Of a DNA stretch of 64,000 nucleotides, positions 27,142 through 36,130 are shown piece after piece; position 1 is the first letter of the stretch, and each line of letters opens with the position of its first letter. The position numbers and the translations under genes were made by a program. This stretch comes from Puniceicoccaceae bacterium (GTDB lineage: Bacteria > Verrucomicrobiota > Verrucomicrobiia > Opitutales > Coraliomargaritaceae). The notes under the pieces are model-generated. The model did not search any database, was not told the origin of the DNA, and saw only the letters and a list, made by a program, of their open reading frames with translations. The DNA lies in assembly GCA_002729725.1 (NCBI GenBank), contig PBYS01000078.1, positions 26,462 through 90,461 of the forward strand, read 5' to 3'.

Positions 27142-27815
27142 TCCTGTTGATATTCCAATAAATAGCCCTGTCCACGACGTGTCTGGATATAAGTTGCCCC
27201 ATCTTTGGAGCCGAGCTTCTTCCTCAAATAGCCGATGTAGACGTCGACCGCATTACTCGAAGCATCTTCGTAATAATTATAAACATGATCCCAAATCTCT
27301 TGCCGTGAAACGACCTCGCCCTCCCTCAGCGCCAGATATTCGAGCAGACTGTATTCTCGGGCAGTCAGTTTCACCTCTTCATCACCGCGCCCCACCCGCT
27401 TCGCAGGTAAATCAATTTCTAAATCCCCCACCACCAAACGAGTCGCAGTTTTACCGTAAGCCTTACGCATCTGAGTCCGAACACGAGCCAGCAACTCCTT
27501 TAATGCAAATGGCTTAATTAAATAATCATCCGCTCCCGCATCTAAGCCCTCAATGCGATGTTCCACCGAGTCACGTGCGCTAATGATAATCATAGGCACG
27601 CCTTTGCCCTCACTACGAATCGCTTCCAAAACCTTCAATCCGTTCATCTTCGGCAGCATAATATCCAAAACGATCGTATCGTAATCGTGATTTTGCGCAT
27701 ACCACAGCCCCTCCTCACCATCCGCAGCGGCATCCACCGCATAGCCAGCAGTTTCCAAGGACTCTACCATCGCTTTACGCAAGGGGCTGTAATCTTCGAC
27801 AACGAGAATTCGCAT
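27138..27815 (-). CDS. OmpR/PhoB-family response regulator
   Basis: A 225-residue regulator. The receiver domain has the acidic pocket VVEDYS, phospho-acceptor Asp51 in IVLDIMLPKMNG, the SARD switch residue and the lysine of DDYLIKPF. The C-terminal winged helix reads LTAREYSLLEYLALREGEVV and SSNAVDVYIGYLRKKLGSKD with the final TRRGQGYLL. It is upstream of, and overlaps, its kinase. Closest in style to CusR/PcoR and QseB, though the signal cannot be told. Probable targets include its own operon and the lipid-glycosylation genes downstream. Confidence 0.94.
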   Translation of the reverse strand: MRILVVEDYSPLRKAMVESLETAGYAVDAAADGEEGLWYAQNHDYDTIVLDIMLPKMNGLKVLEAIRSEGKGVPMIIISARDSVEHRIEGLDAGADDYLIKPFALKELLARVRTQMRKAYGKTATRLVVGDLEIDLPAKRVGRGDEEVKLTAREYSLLEYLALREGEVVSRQEIWDHVYNYYEDASSNAVDVYIGYLRKKLGSKDGATYIQTRRGQGYLLEYQQE

Positions 27816-27876
27816 ATAATATGGCTAGTAAACAAACGCCTCCGATCCACAGCATGCAACATTCAATTGATACACG

Positions 27877-28920
27877 TCATCGCAGACAATCCACCCGATA
27901 CATAATCTGAGCAATCGCCCATTCCGCGTGCTCGGCCACCATGGCGTCGGCATCAGCGGCAACAAGCTTGAGTGCCGCCAAATCCTGCTCCGTGCCAACA
28001 TTCCCTAGAACCACGCAGATGTTACGCTTAAAACGATGCACTTTTAAGCGTCGTAGCGGCGAGCCTTGCATACGCTCGGAAAAGGTCACCTCATCCCAGA
28101 GCAACATCTCACTGAGACTGGGCAACTCACGCGTGGCAAACTTTGGCTCAACGGTCGGCACCGCCCACTTATTCCATGGGCACACGTCGAGGCACTCATC
28201 GCAGCCATACATACGGTCGCCGATGGCCTTACGATACGCTAGTGGTATCGCCCCATCGTGCTCGATGGTAAGATAGGAAATACACTTGGACGCATCGAGC
28301 TGATAAGGCGCGGTGATCGCCCTCGTTGGGCAGGCATCGAGGCAACGTGTGCAAGTACCGCAGCGATCTTTCTGCGGCACGCCAGCAGGCAACTCAAGTG
28401 TCGTGACGATATTGGCCAGGAAGTTCCAAGTGCCCCGCTTCGGCTCGATCAGTATCGTGCTTTTCCCCTGCCAGCCAAGTCCGGCGGACGCTGCGATGGG
28501 CTTTTCTAGCAGTGGTCCGGTATCGACGTAAGGCCGTTGCTCGCCTCCGTATTCTTCGCGTAAAATCCGACAGAGCCGCTTCAGTCGACGCAGCATGAAA
28601 TTATGATAATCATCGCCTAGCGCATATTTAGCCACGCGGTAACCACGCTTGGGATTCGGCTGATAGTAATTAAGTGCTAGCGAAATAATCGACTTTGCTT
28701 CGCGCTCGGGAATCAAACGCTCGGGATGCATGCGGCGATCATTGTTCCGCGCCATCCAAGCCATTGAGCCGTGCTTTCCGTCGGCGATCCACTGCGTGTA
28801 ATACTTCCGCCGCAGCTCCAAAGGTACGGTAGTCACCCCCAAGGAATGAAATCCCAAGGCTTCGGACTCCCGCTTTAAATGAGCTAAAATAGTATGGTTA
28901 GATGGGAACACGCGCTGCAA
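27877..28920 (-). CDS. queG: Epoxyqueuosine reductase QueG
   Basis: A 347-residue cobalamin- and iron-sulfur-dependent enzyme that reduces epoxyqueuosine to queuosine in tRNA. Two ferredoxin-type clusters are visible: CGTCTRCLDACPT with a further CISYLTIEH, and YGCDECLDVCPWNKWA. The cobalamin region includes PYVDTGPLLEKPIAASAGLG and WQGKSTILI. A HEAT-like C-terminal segment follows. The start is a TTG at 28920; GTG 28911 would remove three residues and is equally possible. Other queuosine genes are not in the window. Confidence 0.95.
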   Translation of the reverse strand: MQRVFPSNHTILAHLKRESEALGFHSLGVTTVPLELRRKYYTQWIADGKHGSMAWMARNNDRRMHPERLIPEREAKSIISLALNYYQPNPKRGYRVAKYALGDDYHNFMLRRLKRLCRILREEYGGEQRPYVDTGPLLEKPIAASAGLGWQGKSTILIEPKRGTWNFLANIVTTLELPAGVPQKDRCGTCTRCLDACPTRAITAPYQLDASKCISYLTIEHDGAIPLAYRKAIGDRMYGCDECLDVCPWNKWAVPTVEPKFATRELPSLSEMLLWDEVTFSERMQGSPLRRLKVHRFKRNICVVLGNVGTEQDLAALKLVAADADAMVAEHAEWAIAQIMYRVDCLR

Positions 28921-29064
28921 TATGCGAGGCCACTAGCCAGAGTCCAGCCCACGGATACAGATAATTCTACCCGGATGCTGTCACCAAGCCCAGAAACCAA
29001 CCAACTAAGATCAATTGATCGCTTTTTGACCTCGGAAGATTCAATTATACCGCAATAATACTAC

Positions 29065-32000
29065 TTGGTAACTATCAACTCACCTTCTAGAACACATAGC
29101 ACCGTGATTGGACGCATCCCCACTTCTCCGCCACTAGCCGAGAAAGTACAGACTCACCCACTTCTTTTCAACCTATTGATGATGTTCATCGGATGGGCAT
29201 CCTCCAGCGTAGGCTTTCAACTAGCGGCGATTGAGGGCAATATATCCCCCGTATGGCCCCCGAGTGGCTTCGCTGCAGCAGCGATTTTCCTAGGCGGCTA
29301 CCGTCTTATCCCAGGCATTCTAGCTGGAGCATTTGCCGCGAACTCTGGCAATGATATCACACTATTGAGTGCCTTTGTCATCGCAATTGGAAGTACAGGC
29401 GAAGCCGCCGTTGCCTGCTGGTTCCTCGGACGGATTCGCTCACTAGGAGCGCAATTAGGCCCATACTCGATTCCAATTTGGATCCTAGGCACATCCCTTT
29501 TTGCACCCATGGTCGCAGCCACAATTGGCAGCCTGAGCATCATGCATTTGAATACATATGCTGAGCCGCTAAAATTTTGGCATCTAGCACTAACTTGGCT
29601 CGCTGGTGATGCCATCGGGATATTGATCATCGTTCCAGCTATATTGTCATTCACAATACCGAAATTATCGATCAAGTGGTTCATAAAATTAGCATGCCTC
29701 AGTACTCTAACTCTCTTAGTTTATTTTTTCTTATTTTTTGCTCAACCAAGCTCTGCATATTATTTCCTCGCCTTTGCACTACTCATACCCGCATGCAGTT
29801 TATTCGGCAAAGAGGGCTGCGCCCTAAGCACACTCAGCTTTGCAAGCTTTGTTGTGATCACAATCATTACAAAGCCGGCAACCAACCCCTTCGCCTCATC
29901 CAACAATGAGCTACTCTCTCTAGTTGCCTTTTTAGTCGCCTTATCGGTCACCTCATTAACGGTAGCATCGTTATATAAAAGAGGTCGCTTCACGGTCTCC
30001 TCTACATTATTAATCGCCGGCTGGGCGACCAGCGGGATCGTATACGTAATATTGCAAAATGCCTCCACGAAGGTTGACGAAGAAAACTTCACTAGACTCA
30101 TCCACGATATCGAAACTGCAGTCACCGATAGACTCGATACCTACGTGAATACTTTAATCGCAGGTGCAGGCATCTATATCAACTCAGAGGAACTTCGACC
30201 AGAGGAATGGCGCTCCTTCGTCAAGCATTTGAAAATCGTCGAACGCTATCCAGGCATCAATGGAATTGGCTTCATCCAGCCCTTCAATGATACTGAGATT
30301 GAGAACTTCGTAGCTCGTAAGCGAGCCAGTGGATTCTCTGATTTCAAGATCAAAGAAGTGCCCAAGGTAGAGCGTCCGCCTGTAGGTGTATTGGGTTACG
30401 AGCACTACATCATCACCTACATTGAGCCACTCAAAATAAATCACCAAGCTCTCGGACTCGATGTCGCTTCCGAAATTAACCGACAAACAGCGGGCCAACA
30501 AGCTAGAGACAGCGGAGAAGCTGCCATGACGGATCGTATTATCCTAGTGCAAGACGGCAAGTCGCGCCCTGGTTTTCTGGTCTTTTACCCCATGTATCGT
30601 CCAGGAGCAGAGACAAACACAATTGAAGAACGCCGCCAATCCTTCATCGGCTGGAGCTATGCCCCTTTTATCACAGAAGTCTTTTTAGAGGGCGTCCTAG
30701 GCAATCGTGAAGATCAAATCCGCTTCAGCATTTACGATAGCTCAATTATTAGCTCCAGCAGCTTCATTTATAGTACCACTGGAGCCAAGGCAAGCCATAC
30801 AAGCACTGAATACTCTCACATAAGCAGCTTAAAATTAGCCAACCAAACCTTCAGCTTTGGTTGGAACCGAGGCACCAGTTTCCAGCAACAAGAAACCGCA
30901 CCTGCTACAATCGCAGCTGCAAGCCTAGCCCTCGGAACCTGTCTATTAGTCGTTATCGTTGCAAACCTACAATCAACCAACCTTAGAGCTCAAAAGATAG
31001 TTGAAGAACGCACACAGGAATTAAACGCAGCCAATGATCAACTACAAAACGAAGTTAAAGAACGTCAAAAAGCTGAGTCCGAGGCAAAACATGCACACTA
31101 TATCGCAGATGCGGCAAACCAGGCTAAAAGCGAATTTCTCGCCACAATGAGTCACGAAATACGCACTCCGATGAATAGCGTAGTCGGCTTTGCAGAGCTA
31201 CTCTGCGCGAGTCAACTCAATGCCGACCAGCGCCTTTGGGCGACCTACATTCAATCCTCAGGAAACTCCTTACTCAGCCTAATCAATGACATTCTCGATT
31301 TTTCAAAGATTGAGGCTGGTAAATTTGAATTGGAAAGCATTCCTTTCTCGATTCACAAAGCACTCGAAGAAGTCGCCACCGGTTTGGAGCCGATCGCCGC
31401 TCAAAAAGGACTACTTCTAGACCTAAAGACCGACGATACACTCCCCGCAAAAGTCATCGGCGATCCAACTCGACTCAAACAGGTCATCACAAATCTCGTC
31501 GGCAACTCGCTCAAATTTACCAAAACAGGCAGTGTCATCATCTCCGCAGACTGGCGAGGCACCCCGAACGACGGAGTCGCCACCATCACGGTCACAGACA
31601 GCGGCATTGGCATTCCACAAGACAAAGTCAAAAAACTATTTCAACGATTCTCGCAAGTGGACAGCTCTACCACACGTCAATATGGTGGCAGCGGCCTAGG
31701 ACTTGCGATCTGTAAACGTATCATCAATTTAATGAACGGCGAAATCAAGGTCGAGAGCGTCGTCGGCAAAGGCACAATCATGCACTGCAACATTCCCTGC
31801 ACAGCATCTCTACAGACAAAAAGTGGAACTACCAAACCACCCTTCGCGAGCAATCCAATCAAAGGTAAAGACGAGAACGCACTGAAGCGACGCGTCCTGG
31901 TGGTCGACGACAACGCAGTCAACCGCAGGCTAGCTCAAACAGTCTTACGCCGCTTGGGTAACGAAGTTACTACCGCAAACAATGGGGTCGAAGCGATCGA

Positions 32001-32301
32001 GCAGGTCACTCAGCATTATTACGATATCGTATTTCTCGATTGCCAGATGCCGATCATGGATGGATACGTGGCCACCCAGAACATTCGCAAATTAGAAGCT
32101 GAAGGTAAAATTCCAGGCAGCGAACGCGAGACCCCACTCCCCATCATCGCATTGACAGCCAACGCCTCAGAGAAAGATCGCCTTGCCTGCCTCGCCAGCG
32201 GCATGGATGACTACATCAGTAAGCCAGCCAAAATAGATGATTACCGCGCCGCTTTTCAAAAACTGAAATCCAGCAAACGCCGTGCACCCGAGCGCAGTTA
32301 A
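29065..32301 (+). CDS. Hybrid sensor histidine kinase with MASE1 and CHASE domains
   Basis: A 1078-residue membrane-bound hybrid kinase. Domains in order: MASE1 at about 30-320 with eight hydrophobic spans (SPVWPPSGFAAAAIFLGGYR is diagnostic), a periplasmic CHASE domain at about 335-590 (LRPEEWRSFVKHLKIVERYP, GINGIGFIQPF), a membrane segment at about 612-635, a short coiled coil, the kinase core with phospho-acceptor His697 in EFLATMSHEIRTPMN, its ATPase domain with GGSGLGLAICKRIIN, and a C-terminal receiver with Asp992 in IVFLDCQMPIMDGY. CHASE domains bind small extracellular ligands. The start is TTG 29065; GTG 29104 is an alternative. No separate output regulator lies next to it; it probably relays to a phosphotransfer protein elsewhere. 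Confidence 0.93.
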   Translation: MVTINSPSRTHSTVIGRIPTSPPLAEKVQTHPLLFNLLMMFIGWASSSVGFQLAAIEGNISPVWPPSGFAAAAIFLGGYRLIPGILAGAFAANSGNDITLLSAFVIAIGSTGEAAVACWFLGRIRSLGAQLGPYSIPIWILGTSLFAPMVAATIGSLSIMHLNTYAEPLKFWHLALTWLAGDAIGILIIVPAILSFTIPKLSIKWFIKLACLSTLTLLVYFFLFFAQPSSAYYFLAFALLIPACSLFGKEGCALSTLSFASFVVITIITKPATNPFASSNNELLSLVAFLVALSVTSLTVASLYKRGRFTVSSTLLIAGWATSGIVYVILQNASTKVDEENFTRLIHDIETAVTDRLDTYVNTLIAGAGIYINSEELRPEEWRSFVKHLKIVERYPGINGIGFIQPFNDTEIENFVARKRASGFSDFKIKEVPKVERPPVGVLGYEHYIITYIEPLKINHQALGLDVASEINRQTAGQQARDSGEAAMTDRIILVQDGKSRPGFLVFYPMYRPGAETNTIEERRQSFIGWSYAPFITEVFLEGVLGNREDQIRFSIYDSSIISSSSFIYSTTGAKASHTSTEYSHISSLKLANQTFSFGWNRGTSFQQQETAPATIAAASLALGTCLLVVIVANLQSTNLRAQKIVEERTQELNAANDQLQNEVKERQKAESEAKHAHYIADAANQAKSEFLATMSHEIRTPMNSVVGFAELLCASQLNADQRLWATYIQSSGNSLLSLINDILDFSKIEAGKFELESIPFSIHKALEEVATGLEPIAAQKGLLLDLKTDDTLPAKVIGDPTRLKQVITNLVGNSLKFTKTGSVIISADWRGTPNDGVATITVTDSGIGIPQDKVKKLFQRFSQVDSSTTRQYGGSGLGLAICKRIINLMNGEIKVESVVGKGTIMHCNIPCTASLQTKSGTTKPPFASNPIKGKDENALKRRVLVVDDNAVNRRLAQTVLRRLGNEVTTANNGVEAIEQVTQHYYDIVFLDCQMPIMDGYVATQNIRKLEAEGKIPGSERETPLPIIALTANASEKDRLACLASGMDDYISKPAKIDDYRAAFQKLKSSKRRAPERS

Positions 32302-32312
32302 CAAATTATTAT

Positions 32313-33332
32313 ATGAATAGAAACACCCCTCCTCCGATGCAAAGAAACCCTCTAGATGATATAGACTGGGATGCCTTGCGGCGTTATAGAAAGCTCTTTT
32401 TGATCGTTCCACTCCTGTTCATCGTTGCCCTGGGTGCCTTGTCGAGCTACTACATAGTGCAGCCCGAAGAAGAGGCGGTCGTCAAACGCTTTGGTCGAGT
32501 GGTCGCGCTCAAACAACCAGGTCTCCATTTCAAACTCCCCTTCGGCATCGACAGCGCGCAAATGGTGCCCACCGCCCGCGTACTCAAACAAGAGTTCGGT
32601 TTTCGCACTCAAGGCATCGACGGGCGCACTAGCTACCGTAAAGATCAAGCACACCGCGACGAATCGCTAATGTTGACCGGCGACTTAAAAGTCATCGATG
32701 TAGAATGGGTGGTCCAATACCGAGTCAGTGATCCGGATAAATTTCTACACCGCGTGCGCGCGCCAGAAGTCACCCTGCGGGATGTCTCCGAATCGGTCAT
32801 GCGCCGTATTGTGGGGAACAGCCTCGGTAGCGACGTGCTCACAGAGAAGCGGGTCCATGTGGCCAACACCTCCCGCATCGAACTCCAAAAAGCAATGGAT
32901 TACTTCGATCTGGGCATACAAATCAGCACCATTGAGTTGCAAGATGTCACACCTCCTGGCCCGGTAAAACCGGCTTTCAATGAAGTGAATCAAGCAGAGC
33001 AAGAACGCGAACGCTTCATTAACGAAGCCGAAAAACGCCGCAACCAAGTGGTGCCACGCGCGGAAGGCGAAGCACGCAAAGTCATCGCCGAAGCGCAAGG
33101 CTATGCTGCTAAACGCGTGAATGACGCGAAGGGTGAAGCCGAACGCTTCACCGCCGTGTATCAGGCCTATCGCGACGCACCCGACGTCACCCGACAACGC
33201 ATGTATCTTGAAATGATTGATGATGTGCTGCCCCAAGCCGGCAAAATTTTCATCATGGACGAAAATCAAACCGCCCCTCTGCCACTGTTAAACTTAGGTG
33301 ATGCCCGGATGTCACTGCCCGCCAATCGCTAG
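32313..33332 (+). CDS. hflK: FtsH protease modulator HflK
   Basis: A 339-residue SPFH/prohibitin protein with one N-terminal membrane segment at about 28-50 (LFLIVPLLFIVALGALSSYY) and a large periplasmic part. Family blocks: VQPEEEAVVKRFGRVVALKQ, PGLHFKLPFGID, LTGDLKVIDVEWVVQYRVSD and the helical RAEGEARKVIAEAQGYAAKR. Together with HflC it forms a cage around FtsH and tunes membrane protein quality control. It is followed by hflC two bases later, so the two are cotranslated. The hybrid kinase gene ends 11 bases upstream and may be on the same transcript. Confidence 0.94.
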   Translation: MNRNTPPPMQRNPLDDIDWDALRRYRKLFLIVPLLFIVALGALSSYYIVQPEEEAVVKRFGRVVALKQPGLHFKLPFGIDSAQMVPTARVLKQEFGFRTQGIDGRTSYRKDQAHRDESLMLTGDLKVIDVEWVVQYRVSDPDKFLHRVRAPEVTLRDVSESVMRRIVGNSLGSDVLTEKRVHVANTSRIELQKAMDYFDLGIQISTIELQDVTPPGPVKPAFNEVNQAEQERERFINEAEKRRNQVVPRAEGEARKVIAEAQGYAAKRVNDAKGEAERFTAVYQAYRDAPDVTRQRMYLEMIDDVLPQAGKIFIMDENQTAPLPLLNLGDARMSLPANR

Positions 33333-33334
33333 TC

Positions 33335-34315
33335 ATGAATAATAAACAAATACCATTTATCGCCGGGCTCATTTTGCTAATCGCAATAGTCATCGGCCTA
33401 CGCGCTTCGATCTATATTTTAGACGAAGCCGAACAAGCCGTCATCGTGCAACTCGGCGCTCCCGTCGGCGAGCCTGTGACCACACCAGGTCTGCACTTCA
33501 AAACACCTTTTATTCAAGAAGTGCGTCGCTTCGACAAACGAGTGCTCTCATGGGATGGCGATCCCAACCAAATCCCAACGCGTGGCGAGCAATTCATCTC
33601 AGTGGACACCACCGCTCGATGGCGCATTGCCGATCCACTAATCTTCATGCAGCGCGTGCAAAACGAACGCGGTGCCACCATGCGCCTCAATGATATTTTG
33701 GACTCGGTCGTTCGAGATAAAATCTCTTCCACCGACCTCGTTGAAATTGTGCGCTCCAAAGATTGGAAAATCAGTGAAGCTGACCTCGCACGCGTGCAAC
33801 TCAGCGGCGAAGACGATGAAGAAATCCTACTCCAAGAGGTCCAAACCGGCCGGCAGGAATTAGTCAAATCCATCTTCGATCAAGCCGCCAGCCAAATGCC
33901 GGAATTGGGCATCGAACTGGTCGACATACGCATCAAACGCATCGACTATGTCGAAGCAGTCGAACAGCGTGTCTTCGACCGTATGATCGCCGAACGGCAA
34001 CGCATCGCAGAGCAATTCCGCTCTGAAGGACAAGGCCGGGCGGCCGAAATCGACGGCGACACCAAACGCTCGCTGGCGGAAATACAATCTGAAGCGAACC
34101 GCAAAGCCGAGGTCATACGTGGCCAAGCCGATGCCGAAGCCTCACGCATCTATAGTGAAGCCTTCGGAGCCGACCCAGAGTTTTACGCCTTCCTACGTAC
34201 CTTGGAAAGTTATCCCAAGACAGTTGGCCCCAGCTCTACCTTGATTCTTGGAACTGACTCCGAATACTTCCGCTATCTGCGTGATGTAAGCGTGCAGAAG
34301 AGTCAGGCAGAGTAA
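33335..34315 (+). CDS. hflC: FtsH protease modulator HflC
   Basis: A 326-residue partner of HflK with an N-terminal membrane segment (FIAGLILLIAIVIGLRASIY) and the SPFH block LDEAEQAVIVQLGAPVGEPV then TTPGLHFKTPFIQEVRRFD. The HflC-typical ISVDTTARWRIADPLIFMQR and, later, IKRIDYVEAVEQRVFDRMIA and the alanine- and glutamate-rich helix are present, ending with FYAFLRTLESYPK. Immediately follows hflK. Confidence 0.94.
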   Translation: MNNKQIPFIAGLILLIAIVIGLRASIYILDEAEQAVIVQLGAPVGEPVTTPGLHFKTPFIQEVRRFDKRVLSWDGDPNQIPTRGEQFISVDTTARWRIADPLIFMQRVQNERGATMRLNDILDSVVRDKISSTDLVEIVRSKDWKISEADLARVQLSGEDDEEILLQEVQTGRQELVKSIFDQAASQMPELGIELVDIRIKRIDYVEAVEQRVFDRMIAERQRIAEQFRSEGQGRAAEIDGDTKRSLAEIQSEANRKAEVIRGQADAEASRIYSEAFGADPEFYAFLRTLESYPKTVGPSSTLILGTDSEYFRYLRDVSVQKSQAE

Positions 34316-34318
34316 CAG

Positions 34319-35197
34319 TCACTTCGAGAACAGGCTCATGCGGTACCCGCGTGGAGTCAGTCCGGTATAGCGCTTAAAAACACGGATAAAATACGATGGT
34401 TCATTAAAACCGGAAGCCCACCCGACCTCGGCGACATTATGCCGCGTCTCCTTTAATAGGTTCTTCGCCAGTGCGATCCGCTCTTGCGCGATCCATGCCA
34501 TCAATTTGAGACCGACAACTTGATGAAACTGCCGCGACAAATGATCGGGCGTGCAAGCCAGCGCATCCGCAATCTCACGCACGCTCAAACTTGTCTCATT
34601 TAAATGAATACGTACATACTTGCGAGCCTCCACCACAAGTGGCGGCTCAATCACTCGCCCTGCGTCTGGCGCTCGTCCGAGCTCATATAGCACACCCAGT
34701 AAAAAAGCATCCACCAGAGAACGAACAAAATCCACTCGGTCAGGTTCAGGTAAACTATGATGTTCCGCAAGGTCATCTAAATAGCGCATCCACTCAAAAG
34801 CTCGCACACGTTTCTCCCACAGCAAAGAGGGCTCACTTAAAATACGTCGCTGTGGGTCCGCACGCCCCTCTAGGATAAAGCTCTGCCCCACCACCAAGAC
34901 ACGGTACGGTCTTTTTAAGTCAATCGGTGTTTCCGCATGGGGTAACCCGCGCGGTATCACGCACATATCGCCATTGTTTAAACGAAAACTCGCCCCAGGA
35001 CATACAAAATCAGTCGCTCCGCCAGTCTGTATAAAGAACTCTGGCTCGGGATGAAAAAACGCATTCTCTTGCCGCGTATGTAACTGACAGCGCTCCGGTA
35101 AATGGACACGAACCCGGCCAGCTCGCAATCGTTTCAAATGCAAGCGAATCAGCTGCGAAAAGTCTTCCTTAACTCTATCTTCCGAGAATACGGCCAT
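34319..35197 (-). CDS. AraC-family transcriptional regulator
   Basis: A 292-residue regulator with an N-terminal cupin-like sensor (FFIQTGGATDFVCPGASFRL, NNGDMCVIPRGLPHAETPID) and a C-terminal double helix-turn-helix: SLSVREIADALACTPDHLSR, then RHNVAEVGWASGFNEPSYFI with the family ending RVFKRYTGLTPRGYR. It is divergent from the ThuA and Gfo/Idh genes, which are its probable targets, and a 12-bp palindrome lies between them. The effector is likely a sugar or its metabolite; this is inference. Confidence 0.92.
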   Translation of the reverse strand: MAVFSEDRVKEDFSQLIRLHLKRLRAGRVRVHLPERCQLHTRQENAFFHPEPEFFIQTGGATDFVCPGASFRLNNGDMCVIPRGLPHAETPIDLKRPYRVLVVGQSFILEGRADPQRRILSEPSLLWEKRVRAFEWMRYLDDLAEHHSLPEPDRVDFVRSLVDAFLLGVLYELGRAPDAGRVIEPPLVVEARKYVRIHLNETSLSVREIADALACTPDHLSRQFHQVVGLKLMAWIAQERIALAKNLLKETRHNVAEVGWASGFNEPSYFIRVFKRYTGLTPRGYRMSLFSK

Positions 35198-35217
35198 GCG
35201 GGTTTTGTACTATAATT

Positions 35218-35229
35218 CACAGATCTGTG
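35218..35229. promoter_or_regulatory. Palindrome in the araC-thuA divergent region
   Basis: CACAGATCTGTG, a perfect 12-bp palindrome 21 bases from the AraC start and 110 bases before the ThuA gene. A TATAAT lies just to its left on the plus strand (35211-35216), but without a good -35. Palindromes are not the usual AraC-family site, which is normally a direct repeat, so its role is open. Confidence 0.35.
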
Positions 35230-35338
35230 CGATTCTTTAATCTCGGTTTATCCAATTTCATAACTGTAATTCCATAGATTAATCACAACCGATCTCTTAC
35301 AAAATAATCACACGCCTCCCCACATACAAGCAAGTCCT

Positions 35339-36109
35339 ATGAACACAAAAATCCAAGTCACGGTCTGGAATGAATTTCGCCATGAGAAGTCGAATCCCAA
35401 AGTCGCGAGCATCTACCCCGAAGGCATGCATACGACGATCGCAAACTTTCTCGGGAAAGAGACCGACTATGAGCTGCGCACCGCTACGCTTGATGAGCCG
35501 GAACACGGACTCGGCGGAGAGGTATTAAGCCACACTGACGTACTGATCTGGTGGGGCCACATGGCACATGGCGAAGTATCGGATGCAATTGTGGAAAAGG
35601 TTAAAACCCGCGTATTGGAAGGCATGGGCTTAATCGTACTCCACTCGGGTCACTACGCTAAAATATTCAAAGCACTCCTCGGCACCACCTGCTCCCTGAA
35701 ATGGCGTGAGTCCACCGATAAAGAACGCTTGTGGAACACCATGCCCTCACATCCGATCTTACAGGGCATCGGCGATTACTTCGAAATACCACAAGAAGAA
35801 ATGTATGGTGAACCCTTCGGAATTCCCCAGCCCGATGAGCAACTCTTGATTTCATGGTTTACCGGCGGCGAAGTCTTTCGCAGTGGTGCCACTTGGACAC
35901 GTGGCCACGGTAAGATCTTCTACTTCCGACCGGGACACGAAACCTACCCCACCTACCATCAAGCGGAGGTGCAAAAAATCATCACTAACGCCGTGCGCTG
36001 GGCCAGACCAAGTGTTTGTATTCCCGACAATTGCCCCAACAGCCCAGCACTGGAAGCCCTACCAGAGGACCCCGAAGCGGACAATCGTCCCACCATCGGA
36101 CACAAATAA
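35339..36109 (+). CDS. ThuA-like domain protein
   Basis: A 256-residue ThuA family protein (trehalose-utilisation type, glutamine-amidotransferase-like fold). Visible: [20 protein letters not shown] at the N-terminus, the [20 protein letters not shown] block, [20 protein letters not shown], and [20 protein letters not shown] near the end. Such proteins occur next to Gfo/Idh/MocA oxidoreductases; in ThuAB they help interconvert 3-keto sugars. The next gene here is such an oxidoreductase 21 bases downstream, which supports a sugar-oxidation role. The exact substrate is not known. No signal peptide is seen. Confidence 0.9.
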   Translation: MNTKIQVTVWNEFRHEKSNPKVASIYPEGMHTTIANFLGKETDYELRTATLDEPEHGLGGEVLSHTDVLIWWGHMAHGEVSDAIVEKVKTRVLEGMGLIVLHSGHYAKIFKALLGTTCSLKWRESTDKERLWNTMPSHPILQGIGDYFEIPQEEMYGEPFGIPQPDEQLLISWFTGGEVFRSGATWTRGHGKIFYFRPGHETYPTYHQAEVQKIITNAVRWARPSVCIPDNCPNSPALEALPEDPEADNRPTIGHK

Positions 36110-36130
36110 CATTCTCAACGCTCCACTCTA

